DNA of 64,000 nt from Eggerthella sinensis (lineage in GTDB: Bacteria; Actinomycetota; Coriobacteriia; Coriobacteriales; Eggerthellaceae), in the NCBI RefSeq assembly GCF_003339815.1, contig NZ_PPTT01000019.1, positions 1 to 64,000 on the forward strand. The letters run 5' to 3'. A program made the translations under genes and the position numbers. The notes below the pieces were generated by a model that was not told the origin of the DNA, ran no database searches, and saw only the letters and a list, made by a program, of their open reading frames with translations. Positions 9,285 to 17,546 of this stretch are shown here, one piece after another (the first letter of the stretch is position 1; every line of letters begins with the position of its first letter).

Positions 9285-10703
9285 ATGGATGAAAACACGA
9301 GGGAAGAACTGGGCCTGAACCGCCGCGACTTCATCAGAGGAGCAGCGGTCGGCGCCATGGGCATCATGCCCATCTTCAATTTGCTGGGCTGTAGCCCTTC
9401 CCCTTCGAGAGGTTCGGCCAACGCCGATTCCGCCGATGCGAAAGAAGCCGATCCTTCGAATGCAAGCGCGTCTTCGGGCGAGTGGGTCGACGTCCTCAGA
9501 AGCGACGACCTCATGGAGAAGGTCCTCGACGAAGCCGAGATCACGGAAGACGTGACCTGCAGCGACGGCACGGTAATCCCTGCCGTGTACGTTCGTATGC
9601 GTAACCGCATCAATCGCATCGGTCGCGGCATCGGATCGATTCCCGCCGACTCCACCAGCTGGGACATGATCAAGTACCTCTGGTCGGAGGAAGATGCCGA
9701 GAACTACCTCGCCATGCCCTTGCACGAATACTTCTCGGCTGGCGATTACGCCGCCGTAGCAGGAATATCCGAAGAGGAAGCCTCCGCCATCCTTGAAGAT
9801 CAGGCAGCTCGCAATCTGATCTGGCGTGTGCGCCGCGGCGGGTTGGCACTGTTCGTGCTCATGCCCTACATCAACGGGTTCTGGGAGTTCAACGAGCTGG
9901 ACGCGCTGTACCACCGGGAAGAGGGCAAGGTCGCCGAATTCGACACGCAGGGAATCACCGGCGTCGACCCTCATGGGGAAAGCGGCTTCGACAACACGTT
10001 TCCCCTGTTCCGCTCGTATCCCGTGAGCGTCGACGTGGTGGAGGGAGACAAGTTGGCGCCCTACCATGACTGGCGCGCCCTCATCAAGCGCAACAGCACC
10101 ATCACCGTGTCGGCATGCCAGTGCCGCACCATGTGGAATGCGCTGGGCGTTCCCTACCCCGAGGAGCACCCGCACCGCACGTGCCTGTCGCTGGGCGAAA
10201 TGGCCGAATACTTCATCGAGAACGAGATCGGCGAGCAGATTACGCAAGACGAGGCCATCTCCATCGTCGAGGACATCATCGACAAGGGTATGGTGGTGGA
10301 ATCCATCTGCGCGAAAGACGCCGACATCATCTGCTGCTGCCATTCGCAAAGCTGCGGGAACCTGATGGCGTACCGTGGCATCAACGGCGAGGGCGCGTGC
10401 TCGACGTACTACAATGCCTACCTGCTCAAGTACGACAGCTCCGCATGCACCAAATGCGGGACCTGCGTCAACATCTGCCCGATGACGTCCATCTCCTTCG
10501 GCGACGATGGCTTCTGCGTCATGGACAAAGCCTGCGTGCGTTGCGGCCAATGCGTGCGCGTATGCCCTGCCCACGCGCGCATCCTGACCGAGAATCCCAG
10601 CTATCCGGAGCTGCCGGCCGACTACGTGGAGTGCAACAAGTATTTCGCAAAAGACCGCATGCAGCGCGGCCAGCTGGTCGACTTCACCGACACCACGCTG
10701 TAG
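9285..10703 (+). CDS. Tat-exported 4Fe-4S ferredoxin-like protein, probable lipoprotein
   Basis: A predicted extracytoplasmic electron carrier. A twin-arginine signal (LNRRDFIRG, residues 11-19) runs into a lipobox-like LLGC at about 34-37, so the mature protein is probably membrane-anchored by lipid. The C-terminal third has two [4Fe-4S] ferredoxin motifs, CTKCGTCVNICP from residue 388 and CVRCGQCVRVCP about 30 residues later. Further upstream cysteines (CQCRTMWN; CCCHSQSC) could bind another centre. The middle 200 residues match no domain I recognise. It is followed 35 nt later by hypA and then hypB, suggesting a link to a nickel enzyme whose structural genes are not in this window. The enzyme partner is unknown. 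Confidence 0.72.
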   Translation: MDENTREELGLNRRDFIRGAAVGAMGIMPIFNLLGCSPSPSRGSANADSADAKEADPSNASASSGEWVDVLRSDDLMEKVLDEAEITEDVTCSDGTVIPAVYVRMRNRINRIGRGIGSIPADSTSWDMIKYLWSEEDAENYLAMPLHEYFSAGDYAAVAGISEEEASAILEDQAARNLIWRVRRGGLALFVLMPYINGFWEFNELDALYHREEGKVAEFDTQGITGVDPHGESGFDNTFPLFRSYPVSVDVVEGDKLAPYHDWRALIKRNSTITVSACQCRTMWNALGVPYPEEHPHRTCLSLGEMAEYFIENEIGEQITQDEAISIVEDIIDKGMVVESICAKDADIICCCHSQSCGNLMAYRGINGEGACSTYYNAYLLKYDSSACTKCGTCVNICPMTSISFGDDGFCVMDKACVRCGQCVRVCPAHARILTENPSYPELPADYVECNKYFAKDRMQRGQLVDFTDTTL

Positions 10704-10738
10704 AAGCAGCCGCGATTCGCAGGGAGGAGGAGTCCATC

Positions 10739-11155
10739 GTGCACGAAATGTCGTTGGTACGCAACGTGGTAGACGCGGTCGTTGAAGAGGCCGAGCGGGC
10801 TGGAGCTTCGAAGGTGACCGCCGTGTACCTGGTCATCGGCGAGGGCCGCGACGTGGTGGAGGACTACTTCGAAGGGCTTTTCGGGTTCCTCGCACGCGGA
10901 ACCGTAGCAGAGGATGCTGAAGTCATCATCCATCGCGTGCCGTACACCATGCGATGCAACCGGTGCGGCTTCGCTTTTCACGTCGACTATATCCGGCACG
11001 CTGCGAAAACCTGCCCCCTATGCGCCTCGGAAAACGATTGCACGTTTCATTCAGGCATGGAGTTCTATATCAGCAAGATCGAAGCGTCGGTCTCCGCAAG
11101 CGAATCGTCCCGAACGGGGTGCGACCCGGGCGCGCGGGGTCGAGGGGCCGCGTAA
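10739..11155 (+). CDS. hypA: Hydrogenase nickel-insertion protein HypA
   Basis: Delivers nickel to NiFe-hydrogenase (or urease) maturation with HypB. I place the start at the GTG giving (M)HEMSLVRNVVDAV. It follows a strong AGGGAGGAGG site and puts His2, the family's N-terminal nickel ligand, where it must be. The zinc site is the CNRCGF and CPLC pair at about residues 71-102. The protein is about 138 residues, with a poorly conserved basic/Gly-rich tail beyond the usual 115. It is the second gene of a likely operon with the ferredoxin-like protein and hypB, which begins 25 nt after the stop. No hydrogenase subunit is visible nearby. Confidence 0.88.
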   Translation: MHEMSLVRNVVDAVVEEAERAGASKVTAVYLVIGEGRDVVEDYFEGLFGFLARGTVAEDAEVIIHRVPYTMRCNRCGFAFHVDYIRHAAKTCPLCASENDCTFHSGMEFYISKIEASVSASESSRTGCDPGARGRGAA

Positions 11156-11180
11156 CAGACACGACAACGGGGAGGATACG

Positions 11181-11876
11181 ATGGACGAAACCCGCATCAT
11201 CGAACTGCGCAGAAGCATATTTGCGAGGAACGACGCCGAAGCCGACGCGTTCCGTGCGGCGCGCAAGGCTGAGAACACGTTCTTCGTAGACATCATGGCA
11301 TCGCCCGGAGCAGGCAAGACGACGTTGCTCCTGGCGCTTATCGCCCAACTGCGCGCCGATTCCGCAGCCTCGGGAGACGATGCGCCCAGCGTGGCCGTCA
11401 TCGAAGCCGACCTCGAATCCGACGTGGATGCGCTCAAGATCAAGGAGGCCGGCGTCGCATCGGTCGAGCTGAACACCCGCGGCATCTGCCACGTGGAGAT
11501 GGGAATGGTGCATCAGGCGTTTTCCGCATTCGGAGACGCGCAGTACGAGTACCTGTTCTTGGAAAATATCGGCAACCTGGTATGCCCAGCCGATTTCGAT
11601 ACCGGCGCGCATCTGCGCGTGATGCTGCTGTCGGTGCCGGAGGGCTGGGACAAGGTGATGAAGTACCCGCCCATGTTCGCCGCGGTGGATGCGCTCATCG
11701 TCACCAAAACCGATTATCTGCCCCTCAATCCGGACTTCGACAGGGATGCGTTGCGCACGCAGGCGCGCATCCTCAATCCGGATATCCGGTACTTCGAAAC
11801 TTCGGCTCGCACGGGCGACGGCATCGAAGAACTGGCGGCATGGTTGCGTTCGCAGCGAGAAGCGACGCTGGCATAA
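11181..11876 (+). CDS. hypB: Hydrogenase/urease maturation GTPase HypB
   Basis: GTPase that powers nickel delivery in NiFe-hydrogenase assembly. The start used is the ATG after GGGGAGGAT; the reading frame is open upstream but overlaps hypA. The P-loop is ASPGAGKTT near residues 37-45. VIEADLESDVDA follows as the switch I/metal-site region, then ENIGNLVCPADFD, a HypB hallmark with the conserved Cys. The base-specificity motif is TKTDYL. The His-rich N-terminal nickel-storage stretch of some HypB proteins is absent. It is the last gene before a good bidirectional terminator. Confidence 0.92.
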   Translation: MDETRIIELRRSIFARNDAEADAFRAARKAENTFFVDIMASPGAGKTTLLLALIAQLRADSAASGDDAPSVAVIEADLESDVDALKIKEAGVASVELNTRGICHVEMGMVHQAFSAFGDAQYEYLFLENIGNLVCPADFDTGAHLRVMLLSVPEGWDKVMKYPPMFAAVDALIVTKTDYLPLNPDFDRDALRTQARILNPDIRYFETSARTGDGIEELAAWLRSQREATLA

Positions 11877-11892
11877 CCTTCGAGCGCGAGAG

Positions 11893-11922
11893 AAAAAGCC
11901 CCGCCTGATTGCGAGGCTTTTT
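11893..11922. terminator. Bidirectional intrinsic terminator
   Basis: AAAAAGCC pairs with GGCTTTTT, with three more base pairs inside one mismatch and a CTGATT loop. T runs on both strands make it suitable for ending hypB (plus) and the convergent LuxR gene (minus). Confidence 0.8.
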
Positions 11923-11936
11923 TGGTGGCGGGACAC

Positions 11937-13454
11937 TCACGTCTCGGAGGCGTACGCCTCATTGAACAACGACAAGAGTTCTTCACGGGAACCGACACCC
12001 AGCTTGCGATAGATGTTGCGAATATGAGTGCGTGCCGTGTTGTCCGAAATGAACAAGTTCTTGGCAATGAACGATGAGCCATAGCCGCGGCTGAGGTAAT
12101 CGAGCAATTCGCGTTCGCGGTTAGTCAAACCGTGCCCGTCAGCCAGCACCTCGATACGCAGACGGCGAAATTCCTCAATTGCATCGGGGTCGATTGCGGA
12201 TCGAGCGGGTTCGACGGCGTCGTCATCATACGGGCGACACAGATCACGCCATGACGAATATCCTAGCTGAACGATAACGCAGGCGAAATAGCAGCAAATA
12301 ACGACCCAGAGCACGGGCCCTATCGTATCGGATGAAGCCAACCCGCCTCCGGACGCCAATCCGACGAGCGTAACGAGGTTGCTTGAGAAGAATGCCGCTC
12401 CGAACACGAACGGCAACGAGAACTCGCCCGCCGCCGCGATCGCAACAAGCGAGGCAAGAGCAAACAGCGACAAGAACATCATCGGCACGAATATGTAGGC
12501 AGCGCCGAGAACGAACGGCATGCTGTTGGCAGGAAAACTCCCCAACACAACCGACACGGCAATGAGGCCCGGCACGACGAGTTTGTCCACAAGGAGCACG
12601 AACGGAGTCTTACGGTGCATGAGACATAACGCAACGGCAACGATCGAAGCTGCCATCCCGCCGATGAACTCGCTGCGCAGGGTGACGCCGTCGATGCTGA
12701 ACTCGCACGACGCTGAAGTAAACGTACATATGAGAAAGCCGACCAGGGGCAACCAGATCACCGACATCAGATTGCCCACCGCAGCACCAATCCCCGCACC
12801 CACCGCGCCTGTCGCATCAGCCACGTTCCTGCATGCAACCATTGAATCTTCCACGCTTTTGGTATCGCGCCCCGAACGAAGCAAAGCTCCGCCAGCTCCT
12901 ACGCCAGCGCACGCAACGCCAAGCAAAGCGGCCGGCAGCGCCGGAAGAAGCGAAAGCGCCCAACCGAGAAGCGCCGCGCCCACGCACGCCAACGCGCCGT
13001 GGAACATGACATTCCGCACGTCAAGCGCGTAGCGCGCAACCCACGCCATGGCAATGGGCATAGAACATGCCGCCAATACCATGCCTATGCATGCGAACCA
13101 TACGGGTGGCAACGACCCCAAGGACAGCGTGCTCCAGAGAACCGTTTCCAGGACAACGTAGCCCGCAGCACCGCCAACCAGCATCCGATGGCCGAACCCG
13201 GGCCACGAGGGACGGCGGCTTGAAAAGAACGCAAGCGCCGCCGAGAGCAGTAAGCTTGCGCCCGCCATCGCCGTCACGAGCGGATCAACGCCCGATGTGC
13301 TCCCGATAAGATCACGCATTATGCGCACATTCGGCACATACAGCGGCATAGAGGCGAGAAACGGCGCGAGCAACAGCAACGACGGACGTAATACGAGCTT
13401 CGGCTGCGCGTTCAGATAGCGAAGGAACGCACGAGATTCCTGCATGGCTTTCAC
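11937..13454 (-). CDS. Membrane-embedded LuxR family regulator (first of four)
   Basis: A 505-residue protein with about 12 hydrophobic segments over residues 20-410 and a C-terminal LuxR/GerE helix-turn-helix at about 440-500 (TNRERELLDYLSRGYGSSFI then AKNLFISDNTARTHIRNIYR). A transporter-like membrane module fused to a DNA-binding domain suggests a one-component sensor that reads a signal at the membrane and acts directly on nearby DNA. The start ATG follows GGGGAGGTG. It is divergent from a Tat-exported flavoprotein reductase gene, its likely target. The ligand cannot be read from sequence but is plausibly the reductase substrate. Confidence 0.85.
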   Translation of the reverse strand: MKAMQESRAFLRYLNAQPKLVLRPSLLLLAPFLASMPLYVPNVRIMRDLIGSTSGVDPLVTAMAGASLLLSAALAFFSSRRPSWPGFGHRMLVGGAAGYVVLETVLWSTLSLGSLPPVWFACIGMVLAACSMPIAMAWVARYALDVRNVMFHGALACVGAALLGWALSLLPALPAALLGVACAGVGAGGALLRSGRDTKSVEDSMVACRNVADATGAVGAGIGAAVGNLMSVIWLPLVGFLICTFTSASCEFSIDGVTLRSEFIGGMAASIVAVALCLMHRKTPFVLLVDKLVVPGLIAVSVVLGSFPANSMPFVLGAAYIFVPMMFLSLFALASLVAIAAAGEFSLPFVFGAAFFSSNLVTLVGLASGGGLASSDTIGPVLWVVICCYFACVIVQLGYSSWRDLCRPYDDDAVEPARSAIDPDAIEEFRRLRIEVLADGHGLTNRERELLDYLSRGYGSSFIAKNLFISDNTARTHIRNIYRKLGVGSREELLSLFNEAYASET

Positions 13455-13542
13455 CTCCCCTTTCCTCGCATTTTACCGCACGGTTCTCCGGCACGCCTGA
13501 TCAAGACGGCGTAGCTGCAAAATACTGCAAAACGGTGAGGGG

Positions 13543-13562
13543 GATCACGCAACGAGGTGATC
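13543..13562. promoter_or_regulatory. Candidate operator dyad between LuxR and reductase genes
   Basis: GATCAC and GTGATC form a perfect 6-bp inverted repeat with 8 nt between arms. About 10 nt further right ACGATCG occurs twice (13571-13577, 13586-13592). To the left CTGCAAAA is repeated in tandem (13515-13532). Any of these could bind the adjacent LuxR regulator; none is proven. Confidence 0.35.
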
Positions 13563-13629
13563 GACCGCACACGATCGCAAGGCCTACGATCGTTCCAGAT
13601 GCAAGCCACGTCAAGGAGGGAATCGAATC

Positions 13630-15381
13630 ATGAACAACCGTACATCCGCTGATGAGAACAATGGAAAGCGGCCTGGCCTTTCGCGTCGAGCGTTCCTCGG
13701 CAGCGCAGCTATGACCGCCGTCGGGGCAGGCGCCATGGCCATGCTGGGAGGCTGTTCTCCTGCGTCGAGCGCGTCTGCCACGGCAAACACGGCATCCAAT
13801 GATGCGGGTGCGGGCGATCAAGCAGTCAGTCCATCCGGCATCAGGTACCCTTGGCCCGCAACCCCTCCCGAGATTGCCGAAAGCGACATCGAGGAGGAGA
13901 TCGATGTCGACGTGGCCATCATCGGCTTGGGCGTGTCGGGCGTCGCCGCATTCCGAGCCGCCGCTGAAGCGGGAGCAAAGGTAGTCGGCTTCGAAAAGGG
14001 CAGCGAGCCGAGCGTACGGTCGAGCCAATACGCATATCTGAACGGATCGATGACCGAACGGTTCAACTTGGGCACGTTCGATTTGGAAAAGATCATCGAC
14101 CACGAGTTCGCGGAATGCTCGAGCATCACGAACTACTCCATCATCCGCAAGTGGGCCTACAACTGCGCAGATGCTTTCGACTGGTGGTGCGCGGGCGACG
14201 AGGAGCTCTACTTTCCGGAGCCGGGCGAAGTAATCGGCATGATGGGCGATCCCAACCATCCGGTTGCCGTCGCATCCATGAGCGACCCGAACATCGACTA
14301 CGAAAACGAGAACCAGGCAGCCTACCCGGAGAATCTATCGTTCACCGACCATCCCCACGTGGTAAACGCGAACCTGCAAAAAGGCATCGATGCCGGCGGC
14401 GCCACTTATTTCGGCCATTTCGCCGAGCAGCTCATCATGCAAGACGATGCCTGCGTGGGCGCCTACGTGCGCAATGCCGATACCGACAAGTACAAGAGAG
14501 TGCATGCGAAAAACGGCGTCATCCTCTCATGCGGCGACTGCGGGTCCAATCCCGACATGATGAGCGTATTCTTCCCCGCCGTCGTCGAGAACGGCAACGG
14601 CAATCCTTGGCCGAATATCGACGTCGAGGGCAACCGCACGAACACGGGCGACGGGTACAAGATGGGCTACTGGGCCAATGCAGCCATGTCACAGTATCAG
14701 GCACCGATGGTGCACGTGATGGGTGGCCCCGGCGACACTGATTCGCAAAACGACTCCATGGGGCTGACGGGGCCGCTCTTGCGCCTCAACTACCACGGCA
14801 AGCGTTTTCAAAACGAGGACGTAGCGGCAACGGAGTGCGAGTTCGCGTTCGATCGCCAGCCTCAGCGCAAGGCGTTCGCGATCTTCGACTCCCACCTCGA
14901 CGAGCAAACTCCCCTGTTCATCAACACGTTTGCGTTCACCCTCGCGGATTTCGACGAAAAAGCGGGCAACGGCACCATCTTCAAAGCCGACACGCTCGAA
15001 GAGCTATTCAAGTCAATTGAGGGCATGGATGCCGAAGAAGCCCTGCGATCGGTCGAGCGCTACAACGAGTTGTGCGCGAAGGGCGTGGACGACGATTTCG
15101 GCAAGAAGGAGAAGTACCTGCTACCCGTGCAGGACGGCCCTTTCTACGCCCAGCGTATGGGTGTGGGCCTGTGCCTTTGCACGATGGGCGGCCTCTGCTC
15201 CGATGAGGAAGCGCACGTCATCAGCACCGAGCGCGCCATCATTCCCGGACTGTACGTATCGGGCAATGCGCAAGGCGACCGTTTCGCTGTTAAGTACCCC
15301 TTCAAGCTTTCGGGTACAAGCCACTCCATGGCCATGTACTACGGCAAGGTGGCTGGAGAAAACGCGGCGGCGGGAAAATAG
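13630..15381 (+). CDS. Tat-exported FAD-dependent reductase (fumarate reductase flavoprotein-like)
   Basis: A 583-residue FAD_binding_2/succinate dehydrogenase-fumarate reductase flavoprotein-type enzyme acting outside the membrane. The Tat signal LSRRAFLGS (residues 17-25) leads into a lipobox-like LGGC at about 43, indicating a lipid anchor. The Rossmann FAD motif is VAIIGLGVSGVAAFRAA (about 95-111). The C-terminal FAD-contacting region reads ERAIIPGLYVSGNAQGDRF. No heme or FMN domain is present, so electrons must come from a separate donor. Related enzymes reduce alkenes such as fumarate, urocanate or host- and diet-derived acrylates. The substrate here is unknown. It is divergent from a membrane LuxR gene and preceded by AAGGAGGGA. 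Confidence 0.85.
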   Translation: MNNRTSADENNGKRPGLSRRAFLGSAAMTAVGAGAMAMLGGCSPASSASATANTASNDAGAGDQAVSPSGIRYPWPATPPEIAESDIEEEIDVDVAIIGLGVSGVAAFRAAAEAGAKVVGFEKGSEPSVRSSQYAYLNGSMTERFNLGTFDLEKIIDHEFAECSSITNYSIIRKWAYNCADAFDWWCAGDEELYFPEPGEVIGMMGDPNHPVAVASMSDPNIDYENENQAAYPENLSFTDHPHVVNANLQKGIDAGGATYFGHFAEQLIMQDDACVGAYVRNADTDKYKRVHAKNGVILSCGDCGSNPDMMSVFFPAVVENGNGNPWPNIDVEGNRTNTGDGYKMGYWANAAMSQYQAPMVHVMGGPGDTDSQNDSMGLTGPLLRLNYHGKRFQNEDVAATECEFAFDRQPQRKAFAIFDSHLDEQTPLFINTFAFTLADFDEKAGNGTIFKADTLEELFKSIEGMDAEEALRSVERYNELCAKGVDDDFGKKEKYLLPVQDGPFYAQRMGVGLCLCTMGGLCSDEEAHVISTERAIIPGLYVSGNAQGDRFAVKYPFKLSGTSHSMAMYYGKVAGENAAAGK

Positions 15382-15422
15382 CCATACGCGAAAGGTGCCC
15401 GAGGAGACACAGCGAACGCATT

Positions 15423-15451
15423 GCGCCCCGGAGCTTTTAGTTCCGGGGCGC
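15423..15451. terminator. Hairpin between convergent reductase genes
   Basis: A perfect 10-bp stem (GCGCCCCGGA with TCCGGGGCGC) and a 9-nt T-rich loop separate two convergent flavoprotein genes. A T-tract is lacking on both sides, so termination strength is uncertain. Confidence 0.6.
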
Positions 15452-15499
15452 TTGCCGCAACGGCGTGGGAGGGATGCCGTATATGCGGGAACTATCGCT

Positions 15500-17272
15500 T
15501 TACTGCTGCGCAGCCGCACGACCGGTCAGCATGCCCATCGTCTCTGCCATGGACAAACTCTGGCCGGCAATGGACGTGAAGTACTGCCAACCGAAGCGAC
15601 CGCCCGAGGCATTGCCCGCTGCGTAAAGGCCGGAAACCGGATGGTAGTTCTCATCGAGCACCCGCCCTTCGGCGTCCACTAAAAGCCCGCCGCACGTCAC
15701 CATTATCACGCCGACTTTCTTCGTGCCCTTGTAACCGTAATAGGGAGGCTGCGTGAGGCCGATCATCAGCGAAGGATCTTTTCCGAAATCGGTATCGGCT
15801 CCCGCCGCGCAAAGCTCGTTGTAATGCTCGATGGTTTCGACGAACGAATCAAGTGCCGCGCCCGTGTAACCGAGGTACGTGCCAAGCGTTTTGAAGTCGT
15901 CGGCCGCGAACACCGTCGACGCGCTCATTGCCCCTACGATATCGTCAGCCGTCTTCGCATCGCCGCCCGCACCGTCCTTCTTCGCATCGGCATCGTCAGC
16001 GGAGCCCTTTTCCTTGCCTGCGTACGCTTTTTCCATAACGGCGTGAATGGCGCTGAAATCCCCCGAAGAATAGTCGATGGCCATATGGCCGAAAGGCTGA
16101 GCCTTGATCAGCTCTTCGACGTTGCTGTCAAACACGGTTGCGATCTCGCCTGACGGCTGCCACGCGCCGGGCATAGCTTGGAGCTCGGTCGAACCGAACC
16201 CTTCGTTCGAATAACGTTTACCGTCTGCGTTGATCCAAAGTGCCGCCGTGGCACCGAGCAGGTCAACCGGCTGATCGGTGGGATACCAGTACGCGCCGTC
16301 CATCGTTCCGATGCACGGGTCGATACGGCCGCCAGCCCAGTAGCCCATTTGGATGCCCGTACCGTCGGAATCCATCATCGCGGTGATCTCGTCGTCCGGG
16401 CCCATACGCTCGTTGATCTCGTAGAGCAGATCGGCGCACATGTCGGCGTTAGCGCCGAAACCTCCCGTGGTGACGATAACGCCCTTGGCAGCGTTGACCC
16501 GCACATAACCGTCTGGCCCTTCGCCAACCGCCCCCGTGACGGCCCCCTGGTCATCGGTTACCAGTTGGCAAGCCTTCGTGCCGTAATACACCTTGCCGCC
16601 TGCATCGATGCCCGCCTCGATGCAGTTCATGAGAGCGTCGTTGATGTAGTCGCCCATCATGGCCGTGCCCACCCACGTTTTCACACCGGAAAGCTCCTTT
16701 TTGAAGGGGGCCCCTTCGATGAAACTGCGAATCTCGATGCTCTCCTTCTGCTCGTCGGTGAGGTTGGGGAACAACCAATCGAAGCACGGACCGCAGTTCT
16801 TGGCGTAATTCATGACGAGACCCGGGTTCGAGCGGTTGTTCGAACGAACCTGCCAGTCGTTCATGAATTCGACGACATCGACGTTCGGAACGCCGCGCCC
16901 TTCCAGAAACGCCGAATTGATGTGCCCGATTTGCCCGCCGCCGCGGAACGTGAGCGCGTCCTCCTTGGCCTCATGCAGAGCGCACACCTTTGCACCAGCC
17001 TCAGCCGCCGCGCGAAAGGCCGCGCAGCCCGCGTGCCCCAGCCCGATAACAAGCACATCGCACTCATAGGTTTCCGCGATGTCGGTGATGGGGTCGGGTG
17101 CTTGCCGCCAGGTAGAGACCTGGTTGCCGGACGATACAGAACCGCTTGCCTCGCTGGTTTTCCCGTCTGTCGCCGATGCGGGCGAGCACGCTGAAAGCGC
17201 CCCCGCTCCCATGACGGTTGCAGCCCCGACCGCAGCCGCGCTGAGGAATCCACGCCTGGAAATTTCTCCCAT
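15500..17272 (-). CDS. Tat-exported FAD-dependent reductase, second copy
   Basis: A 590-residue relative of the convergent upstream flavoprotein. The Tat signal ISRRGFLSAA (residues 4-13) is followed by a lipobox-like LSAC near residue 29. The FAD motif is VLVIGLGHAGCAAFRAA. VIVTTGGFGANADMC is a second conserved dinucleotide-domain segment. The C-terminus reads VSGLYAAGNASGGRFGWQYF. An Asp/Lys/Gly-rich insertion (about residues 415-440, GSADDADAKKDGAGGDAK) looks like a flexible surface loop. The two proteins clearly belong to one family but differ enough to suggest different substrates. It is divergent from its own membrane LuxR gene, 274 bp away. Confidence 0.85.
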   Translation of the reverse strand: MGEISRRGFLSAAAVGAATVMGAGALSACSPASATDGKTSEASGSVSSGNQVSTWRQAPDPITDIAETYECDVLVIGLGHAGCAAFRAAAEAGAKVCALHEAKEDALTFRGGGQIGHINSAFLEGRGVPNVDVVEFMNDWQVRSNNRSNPGLVMNYAKNCGPCFDWLFPNLTDEQKESIEIRSFIEGAPFKKELSGVKTWVGTAMMGDYINDALMNCIEAGIDAGGKVYYGTKACQLVTDDQGAVTGAVGEGPDGYVRVNAAKGVIVTTGGFGANADMCADLLYEINERMGPDDEITAMMDSDGTGIQMGYWAGGRIDPCIGTMDGAYWYPTDQPVDLLGATAALWINADGKRYSNEGFGSTELQAMPGAWQPSGEIATVFDSNVEELIKAQPFGHMAIDYSSGDFSAIHAVMEKAYAGKEKGSADDADAKKDGAGGDAKTADDIVGAMSASTVFAADDFKTLGTYLGYTGAALDSFVETIEHYNELCAAGADTDFGKDPSLMIGLTQPPYYGYKGTKKVGVIMVTCGGLLVDAEGRVLDENYHPVSGLYAAGNASGGRFGWQYFTSIAGQSLSMAETMGMLTGRAAAQQ

Positions 17273-17546
17273 ATCATTCCCTCTCTTTCGAACTGTGCGT
17301 TGAAGTCCGCGCCATGCAATAGGCGAGACCCTTCCGGGAGTATCATTCCGGCCTCCCGCAGGTGAAACGATACCGACCTTCCAGTCGCAAAGGAATCAAC
17401 GGATCGAAGGATCGTCACGCGAAACCAGGATGACAACCTGGACGGAATGGGGGATTTCGCCGTTTCTCCCTTCCGGGCGTAGGAAATGCACGCCTATTTC
17501 AAGCGTGTCGGCTACAATGAAAGCCTGGGGATGGGGAGGGATCGAT
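17273..17546. promoter_or_regulatory. Divergent control region of reductase 2 and LuxR 2
   Basis: No gene is seen here. A -10-like TACAAT (17513-17518) precedes the LuxR start by about 29 nt. An inverted CCAGG-N7-CCTGG and repeated GGATCG words are the only operator-like features noticed. The reductase start follows GAGAGGGAATG on the minus strand. Confidence 0.4.
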
